The notes below the pieces were generated by a model. The model ran no database searches. It saw only the letters and a list, made by a program, of their open reading frames with translations, and was not told the DNA's origin. DNA of 64,000 nucleotides, from contig JAEYOK010000015.1 of the NCBI GenBank assembly GCA_023411795.1, positions 1 to 64,000 of the forward strand, given 5' to 3'. The position numbers and the translations under genes were made by a program. Below are positions 7,087 to 15,633 of the stretch, one piece after another. The DNA comes from Bacillota bacterium. Lineage in GTDB: Bacteria; Bacillota; Clostridia; DSM-8532. Position 1 is the stretch's first letter. Each line of letters starts with the position of its first letter.

Positions 7087-8538
7087 ATGGATAAGAGGGC
7101 TCTTGACTTCAGTGGTTTAAATGAACTTAGCGATGAAATTCATGAGGCTTGCGGAGTGTTTGGTATAGATAATCAAGATGATTTCGATACTGCCCAAATA
7201 ATGTATTTCGGCCTTTACGCCCTACAGCATCGGGGCCAGGAAAGCTGTGGTATAGCAATAAGTAATAAATGTGAAATAACTGGACAAAAGGGAATTGGCC
7301 TTGTTCCGGAAGTCTTTACTGAAAAAATTCTTGACCGTATGGAAGGTAGCCGTGCAATTGGCCATACACGATATTCGACCACAGGTGGTTGTTCAATTGA
7401 GAATTGCCAGCCCCTGATATTTACTTATAAAGGAGGGAGAATAGCCCTTGCTCACAACGGAAATCTTGTTAATGCTTCAAAAATACGTTATGAGCTGGAA
7501 AACCAGGGAGCTATTTTTCAGACTTCAACCGATTCTGAGGTAATTGCAAACTTAATTTCACGTAACGGACTTAAGTGTAATGACCTTGAAGAAGTCCTTA
7601 TAAAGACCATGGATGTCATTCAAGGTGCCTACGCTCTTGTTATTCTGACACAAAAGAGACTTGTGGGAATACGTGATCCGTGGGGACTACGCCCATTATG
7701 CATCGGTAAGATTGGAAAATCATACGTGTTGTCGTCTGAAAATTGTGCATTTGATGCAATCGGTGCCGATTTCATAAGGGATGTTGAACCGGGCGAGATT
7801 ATTTTCATCGAAGGTGAATCTTTAACCTCAATAAAAACACAGTATAATAAACCCCGTCGTTTTTGTATTTTTGAACATATCTATTTTGCCAGACCCGATA
7901 GTTTTATAGATGGAGCATCCATATATAAATCACGTTTGGAAGCAGGAAGACTTTTAGCTATTGAGTCACCTGTAGAGGCCGATTTGGTTGTAGGAGTTCC
8001 TGATTCGGGTATTACGGCTGCAATCGGTTATTCGAGGCAATCCGGTATTCCATATGGAGAAGCACTTATTAAAAATCGTTATGTGGGCAGAACCTTTATT
8101 CAACCCACACAACAGCTCAGGGAGCGGAGCGTCGGAATAAAGCTCAATGCCCTTCGTGAACAAATCGAAGGGAAAAGAATAATTATTATAGATGACTCAA
8201 TAGTTAGAGGAACCACCTCATATAAAATCATTCAAATGCTCAAAAACGCAGGAGCAAAAGAAGTTCATATGCGAATCAGTTCACCGCCGGTCTTAAATCC
8301 ATGTTATTTTGGTATAGATATTTCTTCAAAAGAGCATTTAATAGCTGCAAATTATACAATTGAGGAAATTAGAGAAAGTATTAATGCTGATACCTTAGCT
8401 TTTTTAAGCGTGGAAAGTCTTTTGAAGACACCTATTGGCGCTCCAGTAAACTGTTTCTGTACGGGCTGTTTTACCGGAGAATACCCTATGGAGGTTCCTA
8501 AACAAGCAGAAGGAACTTTATTAAAGAAAGGTTGTTAA
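7087..8538 (+). CDS. purF: Amidophosphoribosyltransferase PurF
   Basis: 483 residues. Commits PRPP to purine synthesis using glutamine. The nucleophile Cys22 follows a short propeptide (EACGVFGI), as in the Bacillus-type enzyme whose propeptide is removed. The PRPP loop is IIIIDDSIVRGTTS near residue 365. Cysteines in CIFEHIYF, NPCYFGID and CFCTGCFTGEYP match the 4Fe-4S cluster ligands of the oxygen-sensitive Bacillus-type enzyme. No gap separates it from purE. Confidence 0.96.
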   Translation: MDKRALDFSGLNELSDEIHEACGVFGIDNQDDFDTAQIMYFGLYALQHRGQESCGIAISNKCEITGQKGIGLVPEVFTEKILDRMEGSRAIGHTRYSTTGGCSIENCQPLIFTYKGGRIALAHNGNLVNASKIRYELENQGAIFQTSTDSEVIANLISRNGLKCNDLEEVLIKTMDVIQGAYALVILTQKRLVGIRDPWGLRPLCIGKIGKSYVLSSENCAFDAIGADFIRDVEPGEIIFIEGESLTSIKTQYNKPRRFCIFEHIYFARPDSFIDGASIYKSRLEAGRLLAIESPVEADLVVGVPDSGITAAIGYSRQSGIPYGEALIKNRYVGRTFIQPTQQLRERSVGIKLNALREQIEGKRIIIIDDSIVRGTTSYKIIQMLKNAGAKEVHMRISSPPVLNPCYFGIDISSKEHLIAANYTIEEIRESINADTLAFLSVESLLKTPIGAPVNCFCTGCFTGEYPMEVPKQAEGTLLKKGC

Positions 8539-8573
8539 AGCTATAAAACTACTTGTGAAAGGATGAATGCAAA

Positions 8574-9596
8574 ATGGCTAATTACAAAGAAGCGGGTGTC
8601 GACGTGGAAGCCGGTTATAAAGCCGTCAGTCTTATGAAATCTCATGTTAAAAAAACCATGCGTCCTGAGGTACTGACTGATATAGGTGGTTTTGGAGGAC
8701 TATTCAGTCTTGAGAATATGAAATATGAAAAACCTGTTTTGGTTTCGGGCACCGATGGAGTAGGCACAAAGCTCAAAATAGCATTTTTAATGGACAAGCA
8801 TGATACAGTGGGAATAGATTGTGTTGCCATGTGTGTTAACGATGTGGTATGCAGCGGTGCTCAGCCTTTGTTTTTCCTTGACTATATCGCTTTGGGTAAA
8901 CTGGAACCTGAGAAGGTGGAGCAGATTGTAAAGGGTGTATCGGAAGGTTGTATTCAAGCCGGATGTGCACTTATAGGTGGAGAGACTGCTGAAATGCCGG
9001 GTTTTTATCCAGAAGATGAATATGATTTAGCTGGTTTTACAGTTGGTATTGCTGATAAGGACAAGCTTATCAATGGAAAAAAGATTAAACCAGGCGATAC
9101 TCTTGTCGGATTTGCGTCATCGGGAATTCACAGCAATGGGTACTCACTGGTAAGAAAAATATTTGATGTTAATGAGCAGATTTTGAACGAGTTTGATGAA
9201 AGTCTCGGAAAGACAATAGGAGCAGAGCTCCTTACCCCTACAAGGATATATGTGAAAACAATAATGTCTCTTATTAAAAAGTATGCTATTAAGGGGATAG
9301 CGAATATAACAGGCGGGGGATTTATTGAAAACATTCCCAGGATGCTGCCCGATGGTTTAAAAGCTGTAATTCATAAAGGTACATGGCCTGTTCTTCCGAT
9401 TTTTAAACTGCTTCAGAAAAACGGTGATGTTTCTGAACACGATATGTACAACACCTTTAATATGGGGCTGGGAATGGTTATGGCCGTATCACCTGAAATA
9501 GCTCCGTTCGTAGTGGCAGAAGCCAACAGCTTGGGTGAGAGGGCATATATAATTGGAGAAGTGGCAGAAGGACAGGAGAAAATAGATATATGTTAA
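8574..9596 (+). CDS. purM: Phosphoribosylformylglycinamidine cyclo-ligase PurM
   Basis: 340 residues. ATP-dependent ring closure of FGAM to AIR. Motifs: LVSGTDGVGTKLKIA near residue 58, IGGETAEMPGFY near 135, GIHSNGYSLVRKI near 183 and NITGGGFIENIPRML near 243. The start ATG follows AAAGGATG. Its 3' end overlaps purN by 7 nt, indicating translational coupling. Confidence 0.96.
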   Translation: MANYKEAGVDVEAGYKAVSLMKSHVKKTMRPEVLTDIGGFGGLFSLENMKYEKPVLVSGTDGVGTKLKIAFLMDKHDTVGIDCVAMCVNDVVCSGAQPLFFLDYIALGKLEPEKVEQIVKGVSEGCIQAGCALIGGETAEMPGFYPEDEYDLAGFTVGIADKDKLINGKKIKPGDTLVGFASSGIHSNGYSLVRKIFDVNEQILNEFDESLGKTIGAELLTPTRIYVKTIMSLIKKYAIKGIANITGGGFIENIPRMLPDGLKAVIHKGTWPVLPIFKLLQKNGDVSEHDMYNTFNMGLGMVMAVSPEIAPFVVAEANSLGERAYIIGEVAEGQEKIDIC

Positions 9597-10219
9597 GAAT
9601 CGGTGTCATGGTCTCAGGAGGGGGTACAAACTTTCAAGCTATTATGGATAGTATTGCCGAGGGGAAGCTTCCCGGTTGCAAAATTGTTACAGTTATCTCA
9701 AGCAAACCGGATGTTTACGCTCTTGAACGCGCAAAGATTAATGATATACCTGCTAAAGTTATATCCAGAAAGAGCTTTGATTATTTTGAGGCCTATGATG
9801 ATGCGATTTTGGCTCATATGAGAAGTTATGATGTCGAGCTTGTTGTTCTGGCTGGTTTCTTAAGTTTACTGGGGGAGAAATTCGTTACCGAGTATAGAAA
9901 CTCAATTATAAATGTTCATCCTTCACTTATTCCATCATTTTGTGGTAAGGGATATTATGGGATTATTCCCCATCAGAAAGCCTTGGAGTATGGTGTTAAG
10001 GTAACCGGGGCCACCGTCCATTTTGTAGAACCGGAATATGATTCAGGTCCTATTATACTTCAAAAAGCTGTCGACGTTATGCCGGATGACACACCCGAAA
10101 TTCTTCAAAGAAGGGTTATGGAACAAGCGGAGTGGCAACTTCTGCCCGAAGCCATAAGGTTATACAGTGAAGGTAGGCTAAAGATTAATGGCAGGCATGT
10201 AGAAATTATTCAGGGGTGA
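9590..10219 (+). CDS. purN: Phosphoribosylglycinamide formyltransferase PurN
   Basis: 209 residues. Transfers a formyl group from 10-formyl-THF to GAR. MVSGGGTNFQAI at the N terminus binds the nucleotide phosphate; INVHPSLIPSFCGKG (about 105) and the GATVHFVEPEYDSGPI region hold the catalytic Asn-His-Asp set. Overlaps purM by 7 nt; purD follows after 3 nt. Confidence 0.95.
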   Translation: MLRIGVMVSGGGTNFQAIMDSIAEGKLPGCKIVTVISSKPDVYALERAKINDIPAKVISRKSFDYFEAYDDAILAHMRSYDVELVVLAGFLSLLGEKFVTEYRNSIINVHPSLIPSFCGKGYYGIIPHQKALEYGVKVTGATVHFVEPEYDSGPIILQKAVDVMPDDTPEILQRRVMEQAEWQLLPEAIRLYSEGRLKINGRHVEIIQG

Positions 10220-10222
10220 ATT

Positions 10223-11476
10223 ATGAAAATTCTTGTTGTAGGCAGTGGAGGCAGAGAACACACCATACTATGGAAACTTAAGCAGAGTCCTAGGGTTACA
10301 GGATTGTATTGTATTCCTGGAAACGGCGGTATATCTGATATAGCCGAATGTGTACCTATTAGCGCTATGGATATAGAAGGAATAGTTTGTTTCGCTAAGA
10401 AGGAAGGCATAGATTTGGTGGTTGTAGCTCCTGATGATCCTTTGGCGGCAGGTATGGTTGACGTTCTTGAAAAAGAGGGAATACGTGCATTTGGCCCAAG
10501 AAAAAACGCAGCAATATTAGAGGCCAGCAAGGTTTTTTCAAAGGATCTAATGAAAAAATATAATATACCTTCAGCTGCTTATGAAAGCTTTGATAACAGT
10601 AAAGCCGCTAAGGAATATGTAAAATCTGCAAAAATGCCTTTAGTGGTTAAAGCTGACGGCTTGGCTTTAGGTAAAGGAGTACTTATTTGTAACACTTTAG
10701 AGGAAGCCTTAGATGCAATTTCATCTATTATGGAGGATAAAAAATTCGGGACAGCAGGTCAAAGAATAGTTATCGAAGAATTTATGACAGGCCCTGAAGT
10801 GTCTGTACTGGCTTTTACTGATGGTAAGACCATAATTCCGATGGAGAGCTCACAGGACCATAAGAGAGCACATGATAATGATCAGGGACTAAACACTGGT
10901 GGAATGGGAACTTTTTCACCCAGTAGAGTTTATACAAAGGAACTTCAAGATTTGTGTATGGAAACAATATTTATCCCGACAATCAATGCTATGAGCCTTG
11001 AGGGAAGACCATTTAAGGGTGTTTTGTTTTTTGGTTTAATGCTGACACATGAAGGACCTAAGGTACTGGAATATAATGCACGCTTTGGAGATCCTGAAAC
11101 TCAAGTGATTCTTCCGCGCCTTCAAAATGATTTGTTGGATATTTTTGAAGCTGTTATTGATGAAAAATTGGATACAATAAAATTATCATGGATGCAAAAT
11201 ACCGCTGTTTGTGTTGTAATGGCATCTGGCGGGTATCCTGAAAAATATATAAAAGGGTATGAAATTAAAGGTCTTGATTCGGTTGAAAAAGATATAATGA
11301 TTTTTCATGCAGGAACCAAAAAGGAGAATAATAAATATTATACCAATGGCGGTCGGGTTCTTGGAGTAACCGCGCTAGCTGAGAATATTGAAAAAGCACG
11401 GGAGAAAGCTTACAATGCAATTGCTGCCATTGAGTTTAAAGATGCCCACTATAGAAGAGATATTGGTATTAAATAG
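10223..11476 (+). CDS. purD: Phosphoribosylamine-glycine ligase PurD
   Basis: 417 residues. ATP-grasp ligase joining phosphoribosylamine and glycine to GAR. VVGSGGREHTILWKL at the N terminus, KADGLALGKGV (about 147), HKRAHDNDQGLNTGGMG (about 212) and EYNARFGDPETQ (about 288) are the family signatures. It closes this purine operon. purC and purH, often located among these genes in clostridia, are absent. Confidence 0.96.
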   Translation: MKILVVGSGGREHTILWKLKQSPRVTGLYCIPGNGGISDIAECVPISAMDIEGIVCFAKKEGIDLVVVAPDDPLAAGMVDVLEKEGIRAFGPRKNAAILEASKVFSKDLMKKYNIPSAAYESFDNSKAAKEYVKSAKMPLVVKADGLALGKGVLICNTLEEALDAISSIMEDKKFGTAGQRIVIEEFMTGPEVSVLAFTDGKTIIPMESSQDHKRAHDNDQGLNTGGMGTFSPSRVYTKELQDLCMETIFIPTINAMSLEGRPFKGVLFFGLMLTHEGPKVLEYNARFGDPETQVILPRLQNDLLDIFEAVIDEKLDTIKLSWMQNTAVCVVMASGGYPEKYIKGYEIKGLDSVEKDIMIFHAGTKKENNKYYTNGGRVLGVTALAENIEKAREKAYNAIAAIEFKDAHYRRDIGIK

Positions 11477-11547
11477 ATTTTTTGGGTTATCATATTTGGC
11501 ATAAGCACACTCATCATAACCAATAATAATATTGGAGGTGAGTTTAA

Positions 11548-11709
11548 ATGAAAGCAAATAGATCAATTGGTTGCAATGTAACAGAATGCAGATTCCATGC
11601 AAAGAGCGAGCAATTGTGTAGCCTTGATAACATTATGGTATCAAAAGGTACTACACAAATTGTTTCAGATGAAAAAGATACCGAGTGCGCAACTTTTGAA
11701 AAAGAGTAG
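11548..11709 (+). CDS. DUF1540 small Cys-rich protein
   Basis: 53 residues, with a strong ribosome site GGAGGTG (11534-11540) 7 nt before the ATG. The four cysteines follow the DUF1540 pattern (C-x4-C at 9 and 14, then C24 and C47), with His at 17 after the second Cys, which suggests a small metal-binding fold. Function is unknown; such peptides are frequent in sporulating clostridia. It follows purD by 71 nt and precedes a clear terminator. Confidence 0.82.
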   Translation: MKANRSIGCNVTECRFHAKSEQLCSLDNIMVSKGTTQIVSDEKDTECATFEKE

Positions 11710-11719
11710 TCATTATTTT

Positions 11720-11750
11720 AGGGCCGGTTTTACCGGCCCTGATTATTTTT
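11720..11750 (+). terminator. Intrinsic terminator after DUF1540 gene
   Basis: A 9-bp GC-rich stem, AGGGCCGGT with ACCGGCCCT around TTT, is followed by GATTATTTTT. It ends the purine/DUF1540 transcript. Confidence 0.85.
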
Positions 11751-11960
11751 AAAACAATGAGTATCATTCTATTTTGCTAACTATTCGCTCTGAGATAATT
11801 ATACGATAACGATTAAGCCGATTTGTATGATATTAAAGAATGTTTGATATCAGGAGATACAAGATAATCTTAATCTTTCTTTTACTATTATTTTACTAAA
11901 AAAATCAAACATAAATAGAATTTAATTTAACAAAAGATAAAAAATACCAATAAATGATGA

Positions 11961-12006
11961 TTGCACATGTAATAATTTCACAAATTCCCTCATATTACAT
12001 GTGCAA
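11961..12006. repeat. 13-bp inverted repeat upstream of LacI gene
   Basis: TTGCACATGTAAT at 11961-11973 is repeated perfectly in inverted orientation at 11994-12006 with 20 nt between. It lies 130-175 nt before a LacI-family gene. It could be a pair of operator half-sites or an RNA stem. Confidence 0.6.
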
Positions 12007-12052
12007 AATTAACAAAAACTGTTCAATTGGATGGAATTTATAAAAAATGCTA

Positions 12053-12081
12053 TTGCGTTTTTATGCAAATTGATATATTAT
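12053..12081 (+). promoter_or_regulatory. Likely promoter of LacI/ABC sugar cluster
   Basis: TTGCGT and TATTAT are separated by 17 nt, ending 55 nt before the regulator start codon. The matches are partial but the spacing is right. Confidence 0.4.
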
Positions 12082-12136
12082 GAAATTACGAAAACGATTA
12101 AGGAAACATTTGAGTCGGATCTACGGGGGTATACAG

Positions 12137-13138
12137 ATGGTTTCGATGAAGGATATCGCAAGGCGTTGCGGAGTATCGGTGGCGACAGTGAGCAAAGCTT
12201 TGAATGGGCAACTGGATATCGGTGAGGAAACACGGTCTAAAATCTGCAGTATTGCAGACGAGATGGGCTACCTTGCTAATTCGGCTGCCAGAGCGCTGAA
12301 AACCAACCGTACCTTCAATTTAGGCGTTCTCTTCGTCGATGAGCGTCGAAGTGGTCTGGCTCATGAATACTTCTCCGCCGTACTGGAAGGTTTTAAAGCT
12401 GAAGCTGAAGCTCATGGATACGACATCACCTTTATTAATAGCAACATTGGAGGTAAACCTACCACCTACCTGCGACACTGCCAGTATCGGGGTGTTGACG
12501 GAGTAGTAATTGCTTGTGTCGATTTCAACGATTTCAGAGTCCGGGAACTTGTGGACAGCGACATCCCAATGGTGACAATCGATCATGTGTTCAATAACCG
12601 CTTGGCAGTGGTTTCCGACAATGTTGGCGGCATGGAAGCACTGGTCCGCTTTGTATATGGAAAGGGCCATCGCCGAATCGCTTTCCTCCACGGAGAACGA
12701 ACCGCCGTTACCCAAAGCCGCCTCACCGGTTTTTATCGTGCCTGTGAAGAGTTGGAACTGGAGATTGACGACAACTATGTGAAGGAATGTGTTTATCATG
12801 ACCCTGATCGTTGTGCCCAAGCCACCCTGGAGTTATTCAACCTACCTGTACCACCCAGCTGCATATTTTTTCCTGATGACTATTCCTACATCGGCGGCCT
12901 GCAGGCCTTAAACCAGATGGGTCTGCAAGTGCCATACGACGTTTCAGCAGTTGGCTATGATGGCATCAACCTGGCAAAAGTCATGGGCTTGACTACATAT
13001 TCTCAGAACTCAGATCAACTAGGCAGGACCGCCGCTTCTCAATTAATCAGTCTAATAGAGCATCCCAAAACAACCTTAGTAGATCGAATTTTAGTGTCCG
13101 GTAAACTTATGGAGGGCGACTCAGTAAGGGAGATCTGA
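12137..13138 (+). CDS. LacI-family transcriptional regulator
   Basis: 333 residues. The ATG chosen lies 7 nt after GGGGG; an upstream in-frame start would add 19 basic residues before the HTH. The N-terminal helix-turn-helix is SMKDIARRCGVSVATVSKALNG, followed by a periplasmic-binding-like sensor domain ending with the usual FPDDYSYIGGLQALNQMG and VGYDGINLAKVMGLTT segments. It probably controls the transporter genes just downstream and itself in response to an imported sugar. Codon use is more C/G rich at third positions than in the flanking housekeeping genes. Confidence 0.88.
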   Translation: MVSMKDIARRCGVSVATVSKALNGQLDIGEETRSKICSIADEMGYLANSAARALKTNRTFNLGVLFVDERRSGLAHEYFSAVLEGFKAEAEAHGYDITFINSNIGGKPTTYLRHCQYRGVDGVVIACVDFNDFRVRELVDSDIPMVTIDHVFNNRLAVVSDNVGGMEALVRFVYGKGHRRIAFLHGERTAVTQSRLTGFYRACEELELEIDDNYVKECVYHDPDRCAQATLELFNLPVPPSCIFFPDDYSYIGGLQALNQMGLQVPYDVSAVGYDGINLAKVMGLTTYSQNSDQLGRTAASQLISLIEHPKTTLVDRILVSGKLMEGDSVREI

Positions 13139-13157
13139 CATCCTTTTCAATGGATGA

Positions 13158-13175
13158 TGACTGCCATAGGCAGTT
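13158..13175 (+). other. Small stem-loop between regulator and binding protein
   Basis: GACTGCC and GGCAGTT pair (one G-T mismatch-tolerant end) around ATA. There is no T-run after it, so it is more likely an mRNA structure than a terminator. Confidence 0.3.
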
Positions 13176-13210
13176 ATTATAAAAAATCAATTATAAGGAG
13201 GAAACACAAA

Positions 13211-14572
13211 ATGAAAAGAGTATTATCAATTCTGTTGGTTCTGACTATGGTGATTGGTATGTTTGCAGGCTGCGGTACAAAGCCGGTCGAAAACACACCA
13301 GCAGTAACTCCTGGATCGGCTACAACTCCCGACGCATCAACTCCGACTCCCGAGAAGCCCGCTGAAGGAAAAGTTTTCAATATCTATGCATGGAACGAAG
13401 AGTTCAAAGGTTTCTTTGAGAAGTATTACAAAGTTCCCGATGGCGTAACTGTCAATTGGATTATCACTCCCAGTGATGGCGGTGCTTACCAGGATAAGTT
13501 GGACGCTGCTCTGATGGCACAAGAAAGCGCTTCAGCTGATGATAAGGTTGACATGTTCTTAGCAGAAGCTGACTACATTCTAAAATATGTAGATTCCGAC
13601 TTCACTATGGATGTTTCCACCATCGGCGTTACCGCTGCTGACACAATGTATCCCTATACGGTCGCGGCTGCTTCCGACTCCAAAGGCGCATTGAAGGGTG
13701 TTTCCTTCCAGTGCTGTCCTGCTGCTTTAATCTATCGTCGTTCAATCGCTAAGGATGTTCTGGGCACTGATGATCCTACTGCTGTTCAGAATGCACTGTC
13801 CGATTGGGCTAAGTTCGACGCTGTTGCTGCTCAAGCTAAAGCTAAGGGTTACTATATGACAGCTTCTTTTGTTGAAACCTACCGCACATTCTCAAATAAT
13901 TGCACTATTCCATGGGTCGATGCTAACAACAATCTTCAGTTTGATAACATGATTCTGGAATACATAAAGCAAGCTAAGACATATTTAGAGAAGGGCTACA
14001 CTCTTCCCGCTGGTATTTGGGATGATGAGAAGAATCAGCAGATGTTTGCAAGCGGCAAAACCATGACATTCTTTGGTCCCGCTTGGTACTACAATTTCTG
14101 TATGGGCAATGCTATGGATCCTGAAAAGGGATGCAGCGGCGACTGGGCAATCATCCAAGGTCCTCAGGCTTACTTCTGGGGTGGCACATGGCTTCTGGCT
14201 CCTAAGGGCACAGATAACCCCACTATGCTAAAGGATATAATGGATACCTTTACCGTCAACGAAGATGTTTGCTCTAAATTGGTTAGCGCTGAAATGCAGT
14301 TCTCCAATAACACTGCTGTGAACCAGAAATTTGCTGACGATCCTAACTATGGTAACGCATTCTTAGGCGGACAAAATGATACAGCAGTATTCGTTGGATT
14401 GGCTAAGAACATTAAGTTCGAGAATAAGACAATATATGACCAGTTACTTAACGAGCAACTCTCCGGTATATTCAAGGATTACTTCTCTGGAATTATCACT
14501 GAGGAGCAGGCTTATGCTAACTACTATACATATGTTAATGAAAAGTATCCCGCCATTGTAACTCCTAAATAA
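13211..14572 (+). CDS. Sugar ABC transporter substrate-binding lipoprotein
   Basis: 453 residues, start after AAGGAGG (8 nt spacing). Signal peptide with lipobox FAGC (Cys near 20), then a Thr/Pro/Ser-rich linker, then a family 1 extracellular solute-binding fold (VFNIYAWNEEFKGFFEKYY, the ALKGVSFQCCPAALIYRRS hinge region, and WAIIQGPQAYFWGGTWLLAP). It should capture an oligosaccharide outside the membrane and deliver it to the two permeases that follow. The ligand cannot be read from sequence. GC-richer codon use than the neighbouring core genes suggests acquisition or strong expression. Confidence 0.9.
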   Translation: MKRVLSILLVLTMVIGMFAGCGTKPVENTPAVTPGSATTPDASTPTPEKPAEGKVFNIYAWNEEFKGFFEKYYKVPDGVTVNWIITPSDGGAYQDKLDAALMAQESASADDKVDMFLAEADYILKYVDSDFTMDVSTIGVTAADTMYPYTVAAASDSKGALKGVSFQCCPAALIYRRSIAKDVLGTDDPTAVQNALSDWAKFDAVAAQAKAKGYYMTASFVETYRTFSNNCTIPWVDANNNLQFDNMILEYIKQAKTYLEKGYTLPAGIWDDEKNQQMFASGKTMTFFGPAWYYNFCMGNAMDPEKGCSGDWAIIQGPQAYFWGGTWLLAPKGTDNPTMLKDIMDTFTVNEDVCSKLVSAEMQFSNNTAVNQKFADDPNYGNAFLGGQNDTAVFVGLAKNIKFENKTIYDQLLNEQLSGIFKDYFSGIITEEQAYANYYTYVNEKYPAIVTPK

Positions 14573-14587
14573 TTAAACTAATTTCAC

Positions 14588-14620
14588 CGGCTGCGGAGAG
14601 GCTTAGCCTAACCGCAGCCG
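14588..14620 (+). other. Stem-loop after binding-protein gene
   Basis: CGGCTGCGG (14588-14596) pairs with CCGCAGCCG (14612-14620), with an inner AGGC/GCCT helix. No T-run follows. Such stems after binding-protein genes commonly protect the 5' message so that binding protein is made in excess over permeases. Confidence 0.6.
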
Positions 14621-14658
14621 CAATATTAATAAATGCATTTACGAGGAGGGAACCTCCA

Positions 14659-15618
14659 ATGACTAATCAAACGAAACTAAAACCGTCAATTCGGCACAAA
14701 TCCATTAGCTATGCCAAGTGGGGCTATCTGTTCATAGCGCCCTTTTTTATTGTATATATATCCTGTACTCTTATCCCGCAATTTTTGACAGTTTATAATA
14801 GTTTATTCGAAAACTATATGGATGGTCTGAAACATGTAGGCCCAACTTTCGTGGGCTTAAAGAATTACATCAAGCTTTTTACCCCCGACAAAAATGGTGT
14901 CATCGGAATTATTGATTATGCGAAAAATACCTTGATTATATGGTTTATGGGAGCTGTGCCTCAGATACTTATTTCCATGTTACTGGCACTATTCTTTACC
15001 AGTTATCGATTGAATATTAAAGGTCAACCTTTTTTCAAGAGTGTAATATATATGCCTAATCTTATTATGGCTTCAGCATTTTCTATGCTGTTCTTCACTC
15101 TGTTTTCCAATGTAGGCCCGGTTAACCAGCTGTTACTCCAAACAGGAATGATCGACCAAAGGATTGACTTTTTCAGTAAAACCATTTTAGTTCGATCTTT
15201 GATAGCCTTGATGAATTTCCTTATGTGGTTCGGTAATACCACCATTCTTTTTATGGCAGGTATTATGGGTATTGATCAGGAGCTATTTGAATCTGCAAAT
15301 ATTGATGGGGCCAATTCAAGAAAAGTATTCTTAAAAATTACTCTACCTCTATTAATGCCTATTGTGGTCTACGTGGTAATCACAGCCATGATCGGTGGTC
15401 TGCAGATGTTTGATGTCCCACAGGTTCTGACCAACAGGCTTGGTAATCCCGACCGTACCGCGATGACTGTGGTTATGTTCCTGAACAGCTATCTAACACC
15501 AAGTAAGAATTACGGTATGTCAGGTGCAATTTCTGTGGTCCTCTTTATGCTCACAGGACTTCTCAGCATCTTTGTATATCGAAGCATGGTTAGACAATAC
15601 AAAGGAAGCATACGATGA
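14659..15618 (+). CDS. Sugar ABC transporter permease (MalF/UgpA type)
   Basis: 319 residues, about six membrane segments beginning near residue 22. The cytoplasmic EAA loop reads ELFESANIDGANSRKVFLKITLPLL (about 205-235), the docking site for the ATPase. Start follows GAGGAGGG. It forms the channel with the next gene product. No ATP-binding subunit gene is present, so a shared MsmK-type ATPase encoded elsewhere is expected. Confidence 0.9.
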   Translation: MTNQTKLKPSIRHKSISYAKWGYLFIAPFFIVYISCTLIPQFLTVYNSLFENYMDGLKHVGPTFVGLKNYIKLFTPDKNGVIGIIDYAKNTLIIWFMGAVPQILISMLLALFFTSYRLNIKGQPFFKSVIYMPNLIMASAFSMLFFTLFSNVGPVNQLLLQTGMIDQRIDFFSKTILVRSLIALMNFLMWFGNTTILFMAGIMGIDQELFESANIDGANSRKVFLKITLPLLMPIVVYVVITAMIGGLQMFDVPQVLTNRLGNPDRTAMTVVMFLNSYLTPSKNYGMSGAISVVLFMLTGLLSIFVYRSMVRQYKGSIR

Positions 15619-15633
15619 AAGGAGGAACCATAT

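Larger units (their letters stand above)
11751..12136 (+). other. AT-rich intergenic region before the sugar cluster
   Basis: No gene is seen in these 386 bases. They contain the 13-bp inverted repeat at 11961-12006 and a probable promoter at 12053-12081, both listed separately. The rest is AT-rich without recognisable structure. Confidence 0.6.

Noticed and set aside
12031..12225. 64-residue open frame overlapping the LacI gene start
   Set aside because: It overlaps the well-supported helix-turn-helix coding region in another frame and has no family resemblance.
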